The position numbers were made by a program, and so were the translations under genes. Positions 38,459 to 47,095 of a stretch of DNA of 64,000 nucleotides are shown here, one piece after another. The first letter of the stretch is position 1. Every line of letters starts with the position of its first letter. The notes beneath the pieces were generated by a model. The model was not told the DNA's origin, ran no database searches, and saw only the letters and a program-made list of their open reading frames with translations. Origin of the DNA: Arthrobacter glacialis (lineage in GTDB: Bacteria; Actinomycetota; Actinomycetes; Actinomycetales; Micrococcaceae); NCBI RefSeq assembly GCF_002909445.1, contig NZ_PPXC01000011.1:1-64000 (forward strand), given 5' to 3'.

Positions 38459-39301
38459 ATGACTACTCAAAGAGTTCTTGTTCTTGGTGGCACCGGCCGT
38501 ACCGGTGCTCGCATAGTTCGTCGGCTTGCCGAGCGCGCCGTACCCACCCGCGTTGCCTCTAGGCAGGGGGAGTATCCGTTCGTGTGGGAAGACCGTGCAA
38601 CGTGGGATGCCGCATTAAAAGGGGCGTCATCTGCTTACCTCTGTTATTCGCCAGATCTTGCCTTCCCTGGCGTCGCGGAACTGATCGCGGAGTTTACCCA
38701 ACGCGCACGGGAGTTGGGCGTGAATCGTCTCGTGCTTTTGTCGGGCCGAGGAGAAGAGGGCGCACAGGCCAGCGAACGGGCCGTGCAGACCACGGCAGCT
38801 GAATGGACGATTGTTCGGTCGTCGTGGTTCGCGCAGAATTTCAGCGAACATTTTTTGCTCGGCCCTGTTCTGCGCGGGCGACTGGTCCTGCCGGCTGGCG
38901 ACGTCGTCGAACCTTTCATTGATCTCGAGGACCTGGCGGAACTCGCCACCGCTGCGCTCATCGAGGACCGCCACGCCAACACGGTTTATGAGGTGACCGG
39001 GCCGCGACTTTTGTCCATGCACGACGTCGCTGCGGAGATTTCCGCGGCGACCGGGCGCAGTATCGACTACGCGCCCAGCACTGCAGAAGAGTTCATGGCC
39101 GATCTTGCCCGTGACGGCATCCCCCGTGATGACACTCAAGCCCTGGCTGAGCTATTCGAGGAAATCCTCGACGGCCGCAATGCCACCGTTACCAGCGACT
39201 TAGAATCTGCGCTCGGCCGACCCTGCCGGGACTTCGCCGACTATGCGCGGCGCAGTGCCACGAGCAACGTCTGGCAAACAGGTTTCCAGGACCAGCGATG
39301 A
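38459..39301 (+). CDS. NAD(P)-binding NmrA-like/atypical SDR protein
   Basis: A 280-residue Rossmann protein beginning TTQRVLVLGGTGRTGARIVR, the dinucleotide loop GGTGRTG of atypical short-chain dehydrogenases. RLVLLSGRGEEGAQASERAV and WTIVRSSWFAQNFSEHF (the region facing the nicotinamide) are NmrA-like. Such proteins act as quinone or aldehyde reductases or as redox sensors. The start at 38459 follows the dinucleotide motif spacing; the ribosome site is weak. The stop overlaps the next ATG (ATGA). Confidence 0.88.
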   Translation: MTTQRVLVLGGTGRTGARIVRRLAERAVPTRVASRQGEYPFVWEDRATWDAALKGASSAYLCYSPDLAFPGVAELIAEFTQRARELGVNRLVLLSGRGEEGAQASERAVQTTAAEWTIVRSSWFAQNFSEHFLLGPVLRGRLVLPAGDVVEPFIDLEDLAELATAALIEDRHANTVYEVTGPRLLSMHDVAAEISAATGRSIDYAPSTAEEFMADLARDGIPRDDTQALAELFEEILDGRNATVTSDLESALGRPCRDFADYARRSATSNVWQTGFQDQR

Positions 39302-39783
39302 CGACCACGCTGCAGAGCGCCCTCACCATCGCAGCGGCGCTCGGTGCAGGAATTGCGGCAGGCGTGTACCTGGCCTTTCCCGCGCTGGTGATGCCTGCAC
39401 TACGCATCGTCCCCGCCCGGACGGCAGTTGCTGCGATGCAGCAGATCAATATCAGCGCGATGCGAGGGCCCTTCATGGTCGTCTTTTTCGGTGGCGCCGC
39501 GGCTGCCGCAACAATCGTCGTCTCGGAACTAGTCTCCGGCGCTGTCGCGGAGGAAGGTCCCGTTCGTATAGTGGGCGCCGGACTGGCTCTGGCCGCGGTT
39601 GGCATCACGATCGTGCGGAACGTTCCGCTCAACGATCAGCTCGCCCGTATCACGCCGGATTCACCCGATATCGCGGACCGGTGGCGGTCATTTGAGAGGA
39701 GCTGGAGCATCGCCAACCACGCTCGAGCGTTCGCCTCGATAGCTGCGACAGTCATTCTAGCTGTGTCGCTCGCAACGACATGA
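39298..39783 (+). CDS. DUF1772-family membrane protein
   Basis: A 161-residue protein with four membrane helices. It shows the DUF1772 features ALGAGIAAGVYLAFPALVMP, AAMQQINISAMRGPFMVVFF and the NVPLNDQLARI loop after the third helix, with RWRSFERSWSIANHARAFAS near the end. It is co-translated with the NmrA-like reductase, a frequent pairing under AraC/TetR control. Its function is not established. Confidence 0.87.
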   Translation: MTTTLQSALTIAAALGAGIAAGVYLAFPALVMPALRIVPARTAVAAMQQINISAMRGPFMVVFFGGAAAAATIVVSELVSGAVAEEGPVRIVGAGLALAAVGITIVRNVPLNDQLARITPDSPDIADRWRSFERSWSIANHARAFASIAATVILAVSLATT

Positions 39784-39800
39784 TGCCAGACAAAGCCTGC

Positions 39801-40769
39801 TCAATTCCGTGTGGCGTTCAGCATCCGTTCGGCAGCCTCCCGCAGGAACGCCGTCGTCGCCGCGTCGCCACGCACCTCGTACTGGACCCCCTCCGGAATC
39901 CATGCCAGTGACGATATGAGCTCGTGCGGGCTGCGGCCCTCGATAGGCCACGCCGTTTTGAACGCACCAACGGATCGTGCGCCCTTGGCCCACGGTCCGA
40001 AGTACTCACGCATCCGCTCAATCGGAAGGTCCATCACCACCTCCGCTGTCACGGTGCCCAGCAAGGAGGACACGGCTGCGGCGACAAACTCGGCAGCATC
40101 GCCGGCTGGAAGCTCACGAGGTTCGAATTGAACCCGAGTGGCGAAGAATTTCTCGAGCCGATCAACTCGGAACGTTCGCCACGCCTCCCGGTGAAGATCC
40201 CAGGCCACCAGGAACCAGTATCGCTGGGCGGCAACGAGTGAATGCGGCTCGACGACACGATCGGTTTCTGCCCCATTGGCCGCCACGTAGTGAAATCTGA
40301 TGCGCTCCCGATCGCGACAGGCAAGGGCGAGCTTCCCCAGTACTTCTGGCGTCACCGCCGGCACATCCGGGTGCACCGGCTGCACGTGACCGGCAAGCGC
40401 GTTCACCCGTGACCTCAGCGCTGCCGGCAATACCTGTTCGAGCTTGGCCAGCGCCGTCAGGGTGGTCAACGCTCCATCAGCGAGTCCCTGTGTGGCCGCC
40501 ACACGGAGGCCGATCGCCATGGTGACCGCTTCGTCATCGGTCAGCAGGAGCGGAGGAATCGAAGCTCCGGCCTCGAGGCGGTAGCCGCCATGGGTGCCCG
40601 GCGCCGACTCAATGCGGTAACCGAGTTCCCGCAGCCGCTCCACATCGCGGCGCAGTGTTCGCCCGGTGATGCCCAGACGCTGCGCAAGTTCCGTTCCTGA
40701 CCAGTGCCGGTGAGTCTGCAGCAGGTTCAGAAGGGACAGTACTCGCGAGGTTGTGGTGGATTCTGACAT
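39801..40769 (-). CDS. WYL-domain transcriptional regulator (HTH_11, YafY-like)
   Basis: A 322-residue regulator. The N-terminal helix-turn-helix reads SGTELAQRLGITGRTLRRDV and is followed by YRIESAPGTHGGYRLEAGAS. The WYL domain shows RERIRFHYVAANGAETDRVV and YWFLVAWDLHREAWRTFRVD. WYL regulators sense ligands such as nucleotides or nucleic-acid signals, though none can be named here. It diverges from the DrrAB-type exporter and probably controls it through the palindrome at 40793. Confidence 0.9.
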   Translation of the reverse strand: MSESTTTSRVLSLLNLLQTHRHWSGTELAQRLGITGRTLRRDVERLRELGYRIESAPGTHGGYRLEAGASIPPLLLTDDEAVTMAIGLRVAATQGLADGALTTLTALAKLEQVLPAALRSRVNALAGHVQPVHPDVPAVTPEVLGKLALACRDRERIRFHYVAANGAETDRVVEPHSLVAAQRYWFLVAWDLHREAWRTFRVDRLEKFFATRVQFEPRELPAGDAAEFVAAAVSSLLGTVTAEVVMDLPIERMREYFGPWAKGARSVGAFKTAWPIEGRSPHELISSLAWIPEGVQYEVRGDAATTAFLREAAERMLNATRN

Positions 40770-40792
40770 GTTCCAAGATTAGTTTACGTCGC

Positions 40793-40824
40793 GGACAGAA
40801 ACTGTCCTCAAGGAAGAATAGCCT
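40793..40824. promoter_or_regulatory. Palindrome and -10 between the WYL regulator and exporter genes
   Basis: GGACAG-AAA-CTGTCC (40793-40807) is a perfect inverted repeat. TAGCCT (40819-40824) lies 6 nt before the exporter ATG at 40831 and gives a leaderless layout. On the minus strand, TAAACT (40786-40781) is a good -10 for the WYL gene. The palindrome is therefore placed to affect both promoters. Confidence 0.6.
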
Positions 40825-40830
40825 TGGCAC

Positions 40831-41865
40831 ATGACAAACGAAACCATCATCACAGCCCGCGGGCTGACGAAAAAATTCACTGTTAAGCGAGAACGCGTCG
40901 ACGCCGTCACCGGCCTGGACCTGGATGTCCAGCGTGGAGAACTCGTGGCCTTCCTTGGCCCCAACGGTGCTGGCAAATCAACCAGCCTGCGAATGCTCAC
41001 CACGCTTCTCCCTCCAACCTCCGGCACCGCTTGTGTGGCGGGCTACGACGTTCGCAGGGAACCAAACGAGGTGCGCCGCCGTATCGGCTACATCGGTCAG
41101 GGCAACAGTGCCGGCCACTATCAGCGGGTACGCGACGAGCTGCTCAGCCAGGGCGCCTTCTACGGAATGGGGCGCGCCCAGACCCGGCGACGGGCGGATG
41201 AACTGCTCGAATCCCTCGACCTTGCCCCGTTGGCGAAGCGTGGCGTGTTGAGCCTCAGTGGCGGACAGAAACGCCGTCTGGACATCGCACTTGGGCTGCT
41301 GCATTCGCCGGAACTGTTATTTCTGGATGAACCCTCGACTGGGCTCGACCCGCAAAGCCGGGAAAACCTGTGGCAACACATCCTGGACCTGCGCCGCACG
41401 CACGGCACCACCATCTTCGTCACCACGCACTACCTCGATGAGGCTGACAGGTTCGCCGAACGCGTCATGGTCATGGACCACGGCAGGCTCATCGCCGATG
41501 ATACTGCCTCCGGATTGAAGACCACCCTCGCAGGCGATGTGATCACGCTCGGCTTCGACAGTGCTGGCGACGCCGCGGCCGCCCGCCCCATCGCCGCCAC
41601 CGTGACCGGCGCGTCCGTCTCAGTCAACGGCCAGCAGCTGGAGATCACCCTTGACCACGGTGACCGGGTGCTCCCTCGACTGCTCCGCGAACTCGACACT
41701 GCAGACACAGCCGCGGCCACCGCCGGGCTACGCCAGCCCACCCTCGACGACGTGTTCCTCGCCCTCACCGGGCGAAGCCTGCGCGACGACAGCGGAGCGA
41801 GCGAAACAGCAGCCGGAAAAGCAGCCCAAGAAGAATCAGCCCTGAAGGAAGAGGTATCGGCATGA
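40831..41865 (+). CDS. Daunorubicin-resistance-type ABC transporter ATPase (DrrA-like)
   Basis: A 344-residue ATPase with Walker A GPNGAGKS (residues 43-50), signature LSLSGGQKRRLDIALGL, Walker B LLFLDEPSTGLDP and the switch His in FVTTHYLDEADRF. A C-terminal DrrA-type extension (QPTLDDVFLALTGRSLRDDS) is present. The stop overlaps the permease ATG (ATGA at 41862). It likely energises export of a hydrophobic drug-like compound under WYL control. Confidence 0.92.
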   Translation: MTNETIITARGLTKKFTVKRERVDAVTGLDLDVQRGELVAFLGPNGAGKSTSLRMLTTLLPPTSGTACVAGYDVRREPNEVRRRIGYIGQGNSAGHYQRVRDELLSQGAFYGMGRAQTRRRADELLESLDLAPLAKRGVLSLSGGQKRRLDIALGLLHSPELLFLDEPSTGLDPQSRENLWQHILDLRRTHGTTIFVTTHYLDEADRFAERVMVMDHGRLIADDTASGLKTTLAGDVITLGFDSAGDAAAARPIAATVTGASVSVNGQQLEITLDHGDRVLPRLLRELDTADTAAATAGLRQPTLDDVFLALTGRSLRDDSGASETAAGKAAQEESALKEEVSA

Positions 41866-42653
41866 CCACCACAGCCACTCACAACACTCTGCCCGTTCGC
41901 TCCAACGCAGTTCGCGACTCCTGGAATGTGCTCGTCCGCGAGCTGCGCCCCGTGGTTCGAGATCCCTTCTCGCTGATCTTCAGCCTGTTGCAGCCCCTTG
42001 TCTTCCTGGGGCTGTTCGGTCCGCTGCTGATCGGCGGCTCGGATGCCCCGGCCGGGGAGGTGTTGCAATGGTTCGTGCCGGGCATCCTGGTCATGATCGC
42101 CTTGTTCGGCACCGGTGTCACCGGCTCGAACCTGCTCATGGAAATGCAGACGGGATCACATGAACGAACGCTGGTGGCGCCGATCGCCCGCCCGGCACTC
42201 CTGATCGGGCGGGCGCTGAAAGAGATGGCGCCGATCATGGTGCAAGCCGGGGTGATCGCGCTGGCGACCATCCCGTTCGGCTTCTCGGTGAATCCGCTCG
42301 GCATGCTGCTGGGCCTAGTGCTGATCGCCATCTTCGGGATGGGGTTTGGTGCTCTGAGTTACACGCTTGCCCTGGTCAGCCGCAGTCGGGACTGGATGTT
42401 CTGGGCCGTACAGCAGGCGACCATCTTCCCGCTGATGATCCTCTCCGGCATGCTGCTGCCACTGGAAGACGGCCCGCGGTGGATGCAGGTGGCTGCTGCC
42501 TTCAACCCGATCAGCTACGTGGTTGCGGCTGAGCGGGCACTCTTCGCGGGCGAGCTGAGTTCGCCGGATGTGCTTTGGGGTTTCCTTGCGGCAGCCGTGT
42601 TGGCCGCGATTGGCTTGGCCGTGGGGATCCGCTCGATCAAGCGCAGTGACTAA
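41862..42653 (+). CDS. ABC-2 transporter permease (DrrB-like)
   Basis: A 263-residue membrane protein with six hydrophobic segments and the ABC-2 signature NLLMEMQTGSHERTLVAPIA. The last loop reads MLLPLEDGPRWMQVAAAFNP, typical of DrrB/NodJ-like permeases. It pairs with the preceding ATPase by translational overlap. Confidence 0.9.
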   Translation: MTTTATHNTLPVRSNAVRDSWNVLVRELRPVVRDPFSLIFSLLQPLVFLGLFGPLLIGGSDAPAGEVLQWFVPGILVMIALFGTGVTGSNLLMEMQTGSHERTLVAPIARPALLIGRALKEMAPIMVQAGVIALATIPFGFSVNPLGMLLGLVLIAIFGMGFGALSYTLALVSRSRDWMFWAVQQATIFPLMILSGMLLPLEDGPRWMQVAAAFNPISYVVAAERALFAGELSSPDVLWGFLAAAVLAAIGLAVGIRSIKRSD

Positions 42654-42718
42654 ACGACGTGCGAACGGCGGCATTTTGTCTCGTAGCCCGTAGCTCCTCA
42701 GTTCTGGCAAAAGAGTTC

Positions 42719-42755
42719 TTGACGCTCACGCAGTGTCAGCGTATAGAACGAGAAC
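42719..42755 (+). promoter_or_regulatory. Promoter of the amidase gene, near-leaderless
   Basis: TTGACG (42719-42724), a 17-base spacer and TATAGA (42742-42747) form a good sigma-70-type promoter. The ATG comes 8 bases after the -10 and no ribosome-binding site intervenes. The interval 42654-42718 shows nothing else. Confidence 0.65.
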
Positions 42756-44279
42756 ATGGAACCGTTTAGTAGCCATGACGTGATCACAGAACCCCTGACC
42801 GCCATGTCCTCCGCAGGGCATGCTGCGGCGGCCATCCGCGCCGGACGGAGCACAGCGGCCGAGGTCACCTCGGCGTTGCTGGCACGGATTGCTGCCGTGA
42901 ATCAACGAGTGAATGCCATCAGCGAGGTCGACCCGCAGGGTGCGATTGTCACCGCAGCTCTTCTGGATGAGTCGATTGCACGCGGTGAACCAGGCGGATC
43001 CCTCGGGGGAGTGCCGATGACGGTGAAAGATGCTTTCCACGCTATTGGCCTACACACCACTTGGGGCAATCCGGCATTCGCTGGTGAGGTGGCCGATTGG
43101 GACGCGGCAGTTGTCGCCCGGCTGCGCCGTGCCGGGGCCGTGATTGTGGGGAAAAGCAACGTCGCCATGATGCTCGGTGACTTTGGCCAGAGCCGCAACC
43201 CGTTGTCGGGGACCACCAACAATCCGTGGGATCTCGGACGTACCTCGGGCGGGTCATCTGGGGGAGCTGCGGCCGCCATCGCCTCTGGGTTGAGCTATCT
43301 CGAGTATGGTTCGGACCTGGTGGGTTCGATCCGGATTCCGGCGGCATTCTGTGGGGTCTACGGGCTCAAGCCGACGGCGGGCACTGTGCCGCTATCGGGC
43401 CTGCAGCCGCCTGGGCCCAAGGCTCTTGCATCCGACCGGCCAGCAGTAGTTGGGGTCGGTCCCTTGGCTCGGAGTGCCGGAGATCTTCGGCTCGCCCTTC
43501 AGGTTACCGGCGGCCCCGACGACGCCGATGAGCTTGTCTATCGCTGGGAGCTGGCACCGCCGCGATGGCGGACATTGGCCGATTACACGATGGGGGTCGT
43601 GTTGGACCACCCTGCCTGTCCTGTGACGACGGCAGTCGGTGACGTGTTGTCCAACGCCATCGACGTGCTTGCCCGGGCTGGGGTCACCATCAAGTACGGC
43701 TGGCCCGATGGAATCGATCCGACGAAGGTGGCAGAGTCGTTCGGAGTGCAAGTCGGGGCGTATCTGGCCTCGGTGGAACCAGGTGGAACGCTCGATGGTC
43801 TCGATTATCTGAGGCACGAACACTTTCGGCTGGCTACCCGAGCTGCCTGGGCAGACCATTTCCGTGAAACTGATGCCTTTCTGTGCCCAGTCACTTTTTC
43901 GCCGCCGTTCCCGCATGACACCAGAGCATTCCATGAGCGGACTATCGAAACACCAACAGGGGCGAGGCCCTACACGGATCTGCCGTTTTGGATCGCCCAA
44001 GCCTCACTTGCCGGCCTGCCAGCGTTGTCCGCCCCGGCGGGGTGGACGGCAACAGGCCTGCCGGTGGGTGTTCAGATACTCGGGCCCCGGCATGAGGACG
44101 ACACCGTCATCACCCTTGCTGAGCTGATGGCCGAGGTCATTGGCGGCTTCCTCCATCCACCGCTGGTGAGCTCGGTGGAAGCACCGCGGCCAAACCGTGA
44201 CGGCGTCGGCAATCACCGAGGTGCCGATCACCCAGGGGCCGATCCCGCCGTCGTCGATCACAACGGCCAACCATCGTGA
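42756..44279 (+). CDS. Amidase-signature family hydrolase
   Basis: A 507-residue Ser-Ser-Lys hydrolase that would cleave an amide bond. The catalytic Lys is K91 in MTVKDAF, the central Ser lies in GRTSGGSSGGAAAAIASG near residue 168, and the nucleophile is S191 in LVGSIRIPAAFCG. The C-terminus after about residue 475 is a charged tail without homology features. The substrate is not predictable. Its stop overlaps the GTG of alkD (GTGA at 44276). Confidence 0.9.
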   Translation: MEPFSSHDVITEPLTAMSSAGHAAAAIRAGRSTAAEVTSALLARIAAVNQRVNAISEVDPQGAIVTAALLDESIARGEPGGSLGGVPMTVKDAFHAIGLHTTWGNPAFAGEVADWDAAVVARLRRAGAVIVGKSNVAMMLGDFGQSRNPLSGTTNNPWDLGRTSGGSSGGAAAAIASGLSYLEYGSDLVGSIRIPAAFCGVYGLKPTAGTVPLSGLQPPGPKALASDRPAVVGVGPLARSAGDLRLALQVTGGPDDADELVYRWELAPPRWRTLADYTMGVVLDHPACPVTTAVGDVLSNAIDVLARAGVTIKYGWPDGIDPTKVAESFGVQVGAYLASVEPGGTLDGLDYLRHEHFRLATRAAWADHFRETDAFLCPVTFSPPFPHDTRAFHERTIETPTGARPYTDLPFWIAQASLAGLPALSAPAGWTATGLPVGVQILGPRHEDDTVITLAELMAEVIGGFLHPPLVSSVEAPRPNRDGVGNHRGADHPGADPAVVDHNGQPS

Positions 44280-45019
44280 CCACACATCTACCGAGCGAAC
44301 GGAGTGCACAAGCGTTCATCGCCGAGCTCCGGCTTCTTGCCTCGGAGGCTGAACAAGAGAAGATCCAACGCTATTTCAAATCCGGCGCCGGTGACTATGG
44401 TGAGGGGGATGTTTTCCTAGGCGTTCGCATGGGCGAGGTATTCGCTCTGGCTTCGCGTTATACGGATATGTCACTGAGCCAGCTGGAAGAGCTGTTGGAG
44501 AGTCCGCTGCACGAAGCACGGGCTGGTGCTGTGAAGATTATGGCCAAGCAGTCCGGAAGTAAGGCCGCGAGTGGCCAGCGTCAAAAGGAGCTGTTTGACT
44601 TGTTTCTGCGACGTATTGACCGCATCAACAATTGGGACCTTGTGGATCTTGGCGCATGGGATGTGATTGGCCGCTATCTCGCCGACAAGCCCCGGGGCAT
44701 CCTGGACGAACTCGCAGGCTCAGATGATCTTTGGGAGCGCCGCACAGCCATCCTGGCAACCTTGCACTTCCTGCGACGCGGTGAAGTTCAGGACACCGTG
44801 CGTCTTGCCGCGTTGCTTCTAGATGATGACCAGGATCTCATTCACAAAGCCGTAGGGGGCGTGCTGCGAGAGGTGGGAAAGCATGATCGAGAGCGATTGC
44901 TACAGTTCCTCGATGCCCATGCGGCCGCCATGCCGCGGACCATGCTGCGCTACGCCATGGAGCACCTCGATGCGCAGCAGAGAGCTCACTACCGTGGTGT
45001 CGGCCCAGCGGCTTACTGA
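44276..45019 (+). CDS. DNA alkylation repair protein, AlkD-like
   Basis: A 247-residue HEAT-like-repeat DNA glycosylase family member, which removes bulky cationic alkylated bases. RIDRINNWDLVDLGAWDVIG holds the conserved Trp and catalytic-type Asp, and DLWERRTAILATLHFLRRG supplies the conserved Arg. The GTG start overlaps the amidase stop. Its 3' end overlaps the convergent gene at 45013 by 7 nt. Confidence 0.9.
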   Translation: MTTHLPSERSAQAFIAELRLLASEAEQEKIQRYFKSGAGDYGEGDVFLGVRMGEVFALASRYTDMSLSQLEELLESPLHEARAGAVKIMAKQSGSKAASGQRQKELFDLFLRRIDRINNWDLVDLGAWDVIGRYLADKPRGILDELAGSDDLWERRTAILATLHFLRRGEVQDTVRLAALLLDDDQDLIHKAVGGVLREVGKHDRERLLQFLDAHAAAMPRTMLRYAMEHLDAQQRAHYRGVGPAAY

Positions 45020-45312
45020 CTCTGCCTCGAGGCGATCAGCTGTTCCACGATCCGTGTCTTTGGACCGCCTGCCAGCGCTGGAGAAACGCTCGGGGCAGAC
45101 CACACCTGGGCCTTCAGCCGGCCTAGGAACTGCTCCGCCTCTGCCTGGGTGGCAAAGTCCAGGTCAAGCACCACATAGTGTTCCTCACCCACCGGGCGGA
45201 ACACCCTTTCGGCCCTTACTCCGGAAGCTTCCCGCCCCAGCGGATCGGCGTCGTAAGCGCTCTTCCACATGCCAAAGTCCTTGATGCCGTGTTCAATTTG
45301 CAAGGTAAACAT
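45013..45312 (-). CDS. Small protein, possible dimeric alpha-beta barrel (antibiotic monooxygenase-like)
   Basis: A 99-residue protein starting MFTLQIEHGIKDFGMWKSAY with a later strand EEHYVVLDLDFATQAEAEQF, a pattern consistent with ferredoxin-like dimeric barrels. No catalytic residue can be assigned. The start at 45312 has AAAGGA about 9 nt upstream; in-frame upstream codons as far as 45483 would overlap the LuxR gene and look non-coding. Function unknown. Confidence 0.65.
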   Translation of the reverse strand: MFTLQIEHGIKDFGMWKSAYDADPLGREASGVRAERVFRPVGEEHYVVLDLDFATQAEAEQFLGRLKAQVWSAPSVSPALAGGPKTRIVEQLIASRQSQ

Positions 45313-45422
45313 TGTCCCTGGTCCTTTCATGGATACTGCTGCCTTGACTGTAGGTGTCCTCGCTACCAGGGACCATCCCACAAATCTGGGATCTGCAGAT
45401 CGTGGCCAGAACCCGAGGCGCG

Positions 45423-45434
45423 CATACTTGAGAG
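45423..45434 (+). promoter_or_regulatory. -10 hexamer of the LuxR-type gene, leaderless layout
   Basis: CATACT (45423-45428) lies 6 nt before ATG 45435; the GAGAG between them is too close to serve as a ribosome site. No clear -35 was seen. Confidence 0.45.
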
Positions 45435-46526
45435 ATGACCAGCGAATGGGCACTGCGCCGCTGTTTGGACCGGGTTGCGGCATTAGGGGATGCGCACCTG
45501 GAGAGTCATCTTTACCGAGCCGGCGTGCTCGGTGAGCTGCGCGCCGTCGTCAGTTTTGACGGCTGGGTATGGCCGCTCGCGGATCCTGTGACAACTGTGG
45601 GCATTGCCCCGATGGCACAGGTGCCTGGTGTGCCGGAATTGCCGCTGCTCATCGCGCTGAGGTACCGGACCCTCATCAACAGATGGACGGTCCTGCCCAC
45701 GCATCCGTCTCGGGCGGTGTCTTTGCAGACGGCAACCGGGAATGAACCTGGCCGCAGCGAGATGTGGAAGGAGCTATTGGAACGGTACGGGGTGGTGGAT
45801 GTCTTGTCCGTTGCCTTCGCCGATAAGTGGGGACTCTGGGGTTGGCTTGAGCTGTGGCGCGGACCCGGCGATTCCGATTTTTCCGACGCCGAGGCACACT
45901 GTGTGGAGTCCATGGCCGGCCTGATTGCTACGGGTTTGAGGGAATGCTCCGCCCGCGAATTTCAGCTTGGCGTCACGGGGGATGCCGTCTCTGGGCACCG
46001 GCAAGCCGTGTTGGTGCTTGCTGATGACTTGTCCGTCATCAGTCAAACCGAATCGGCCGTGTCATGGCTGGAATTGTTGCAGCGGGCACCCCAGCCGTAT
46101 CAGGGGATTCCGGCGGAAGTGCTGAACGTGGCAGCACAGCTGATGGCAGTGGAACGGGGAGTTGATGCCCACCCCTCCCGTTCATGCCGACATGTTGGCC
46201 AAGGAATATGGGCTGGACTTTCGGCCGCGAGAATGACGACGGCGGCGTCCGGAGCCACGGCGCCCATTACGGTCACCATCCAAGATTGCCTGCCCGCGGA
46301 ACGGCTGGCAGTCTTTGAGCGCAGCTTCGCCCTAAGCCCGCGGGAATGCCAGTTGTTGGAGCGCTCTGCTGCAGGTCTGGACACGGCAGGGTTGGCCGGC
46401 CACCTGGGAATCAGCCGGTATACCGTCCAAGATATTTTCAAGGCACTTTTTGGAAAATGCGGTGTTCAAAGCCGCGGTGCCCTGCTGGCCATGGCACTGG
46501 GGCCCCTGGCGGCAACTGGCACGTGA
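45435..46526 (+). CDS. LuxR-type helix-turn-helix transcriptional regulator
   Basis: A 363-residue regulator. The C-terminal LuxR domain reads FALSPRECQLLERSAAGLDT then LAGHLGISRYTVQDIFKALF and KCGVQSRGALLA. The N-terminal 200 residues resemble a GAF-type sensor (WGLWGWLELWRGPGDSDFSD, then AHCVESMAGLIATGLREC). No receiver Asp was seen. It stands alone before a repeat-rich gap, so no target is suggested by position. Confidence 0.85.
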   Translation: MTSEWALRRCLDRVAALGDAHLESHLYRAGVLGELRAVVSFDGWVWPLADPVTTVGIAPMAQVPGVPELPLLIALRYRTLINRWTVLPTHPSRAVSLQTATGNEPGRSEMWKELLERYGVVDVLSVAFADKWGLWGWLELWRGPGDSDFSDAEAHCVESMAGLIATGLRECSAREFQLGVTGDAVSGHRQAVLVLADDLSVISQTESAVSWLELLQRAPQPYQGIPAEVLNVAAQLMAVERGVDAHPSRSCRHVGQGIWAGLSAARMTTAASGATAPITVTIQDCLPAERLAVFERSFALSPRECQLLERSAAGLDTAGLAGHLGISRYTVQDIFKALFGKCGVQSRGALLAMALGPLAATGT

Positions 46527-46600
46527 ATTACGTGACTCGACCCGTCATGAGCGAGAGCGTGGGATGGGCCCACAAGCGCCAGGGTCCCGCTGCCATCCCG

Positions 46601-46718
46601 CCAACTGCAGTAGTCCCCACCCGGTCCCCAACCTCGTCGATCGGGGCCCTCGCGGGCGTGGGCCCCTTGAAAAAATCGAATTCGCGGTGTTTTTCGACCA
46701 CTACTGCGGTTCAGTTGG
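46601..46718. repeat. Long-form palindromic repeat, copy 2
   Basis: It begins CCAACTGCAGTAGTCCCC and ends TACTGCGGTTCAGTTGG and corresponds to the reverse complement of 37277-37403. The shared internal blocks are CCCCAACCTCGT, GGGCCCCT and GGTGTTTTTCGACCAC. It is more diverged at its arms than copy 1. Confidence 0.75.
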
Positions 46719-46737
46719 TGGGCGGCTTCGCCGCGTC

Positions 46738-46773
46738 ACTGGCACCTGTAAATTCAGTGGCACCTGTAAATTC
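46738..46773. repeat. 18-bp tandem repeat
   Basis: GGCACCTGTAAATTC occurs at 46741-46755 and 46759-46773 with an 18-bp period (units ACT/AGT plus GGCACCTGTAAATTC). It sits between the two dispersed repeat types. Confidence 0.8.
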
Positions 46774-46777
46774 TGCC

Positions 46778-46970
46778 GTGGCTTATGCGCAGCCGTGGAA
46801 ACGAGTGTGGCGCATACACCCCATTCTGGGCACACCAGCTTTGGTTATGCGTCGCGCCAGGAGCCAGCGCGGCGCAGCTGTGACACTGACGCAATGCCCG
46901 GTATCAGCAGTGCGCATGCCCAAAGTGGCCCCGGCTTATGCGCCACGCCAACTCCCAGGCTGGCGCATAA
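46778..46970. repeat. 130-bp TATGCGC-type repeat, copy B, with an extra partial hairpin
   Basis: Bases 46841-46970 align without gaps to 14991-15120. Before it lies an extra hairpin with TTATGCGC (46782-46789) and GCGCATA, and the copy ends with TATGCGCC...GGCGCATAA. The whole gene-free interval 46527-47095 (569 bp) is filled by this element, the long palindrome and the 18-bp tandem; 46971-47095 shows nothing recognisable. Confidence 0.75.
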
Positions 46971-47095
46971 GCTGCCAACACCACACAGCTGGCCACCAGC
47001 GGACTCTTAAAGAGCTGTGGGCAGCTCCGATACTCAGGTCACCCTCACCCAAGCTGCCCAACCGACCCTATTTACGCATCAGTTGTCCAGTGGGA

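Noticed and set aside
43313-43330. GGTTCGATCC resembling a tRNA T-loop
   Set aside because: It lies inside the amidase coding sequence (GSIRIPA region) with no acceptor or anticodon stems around it.
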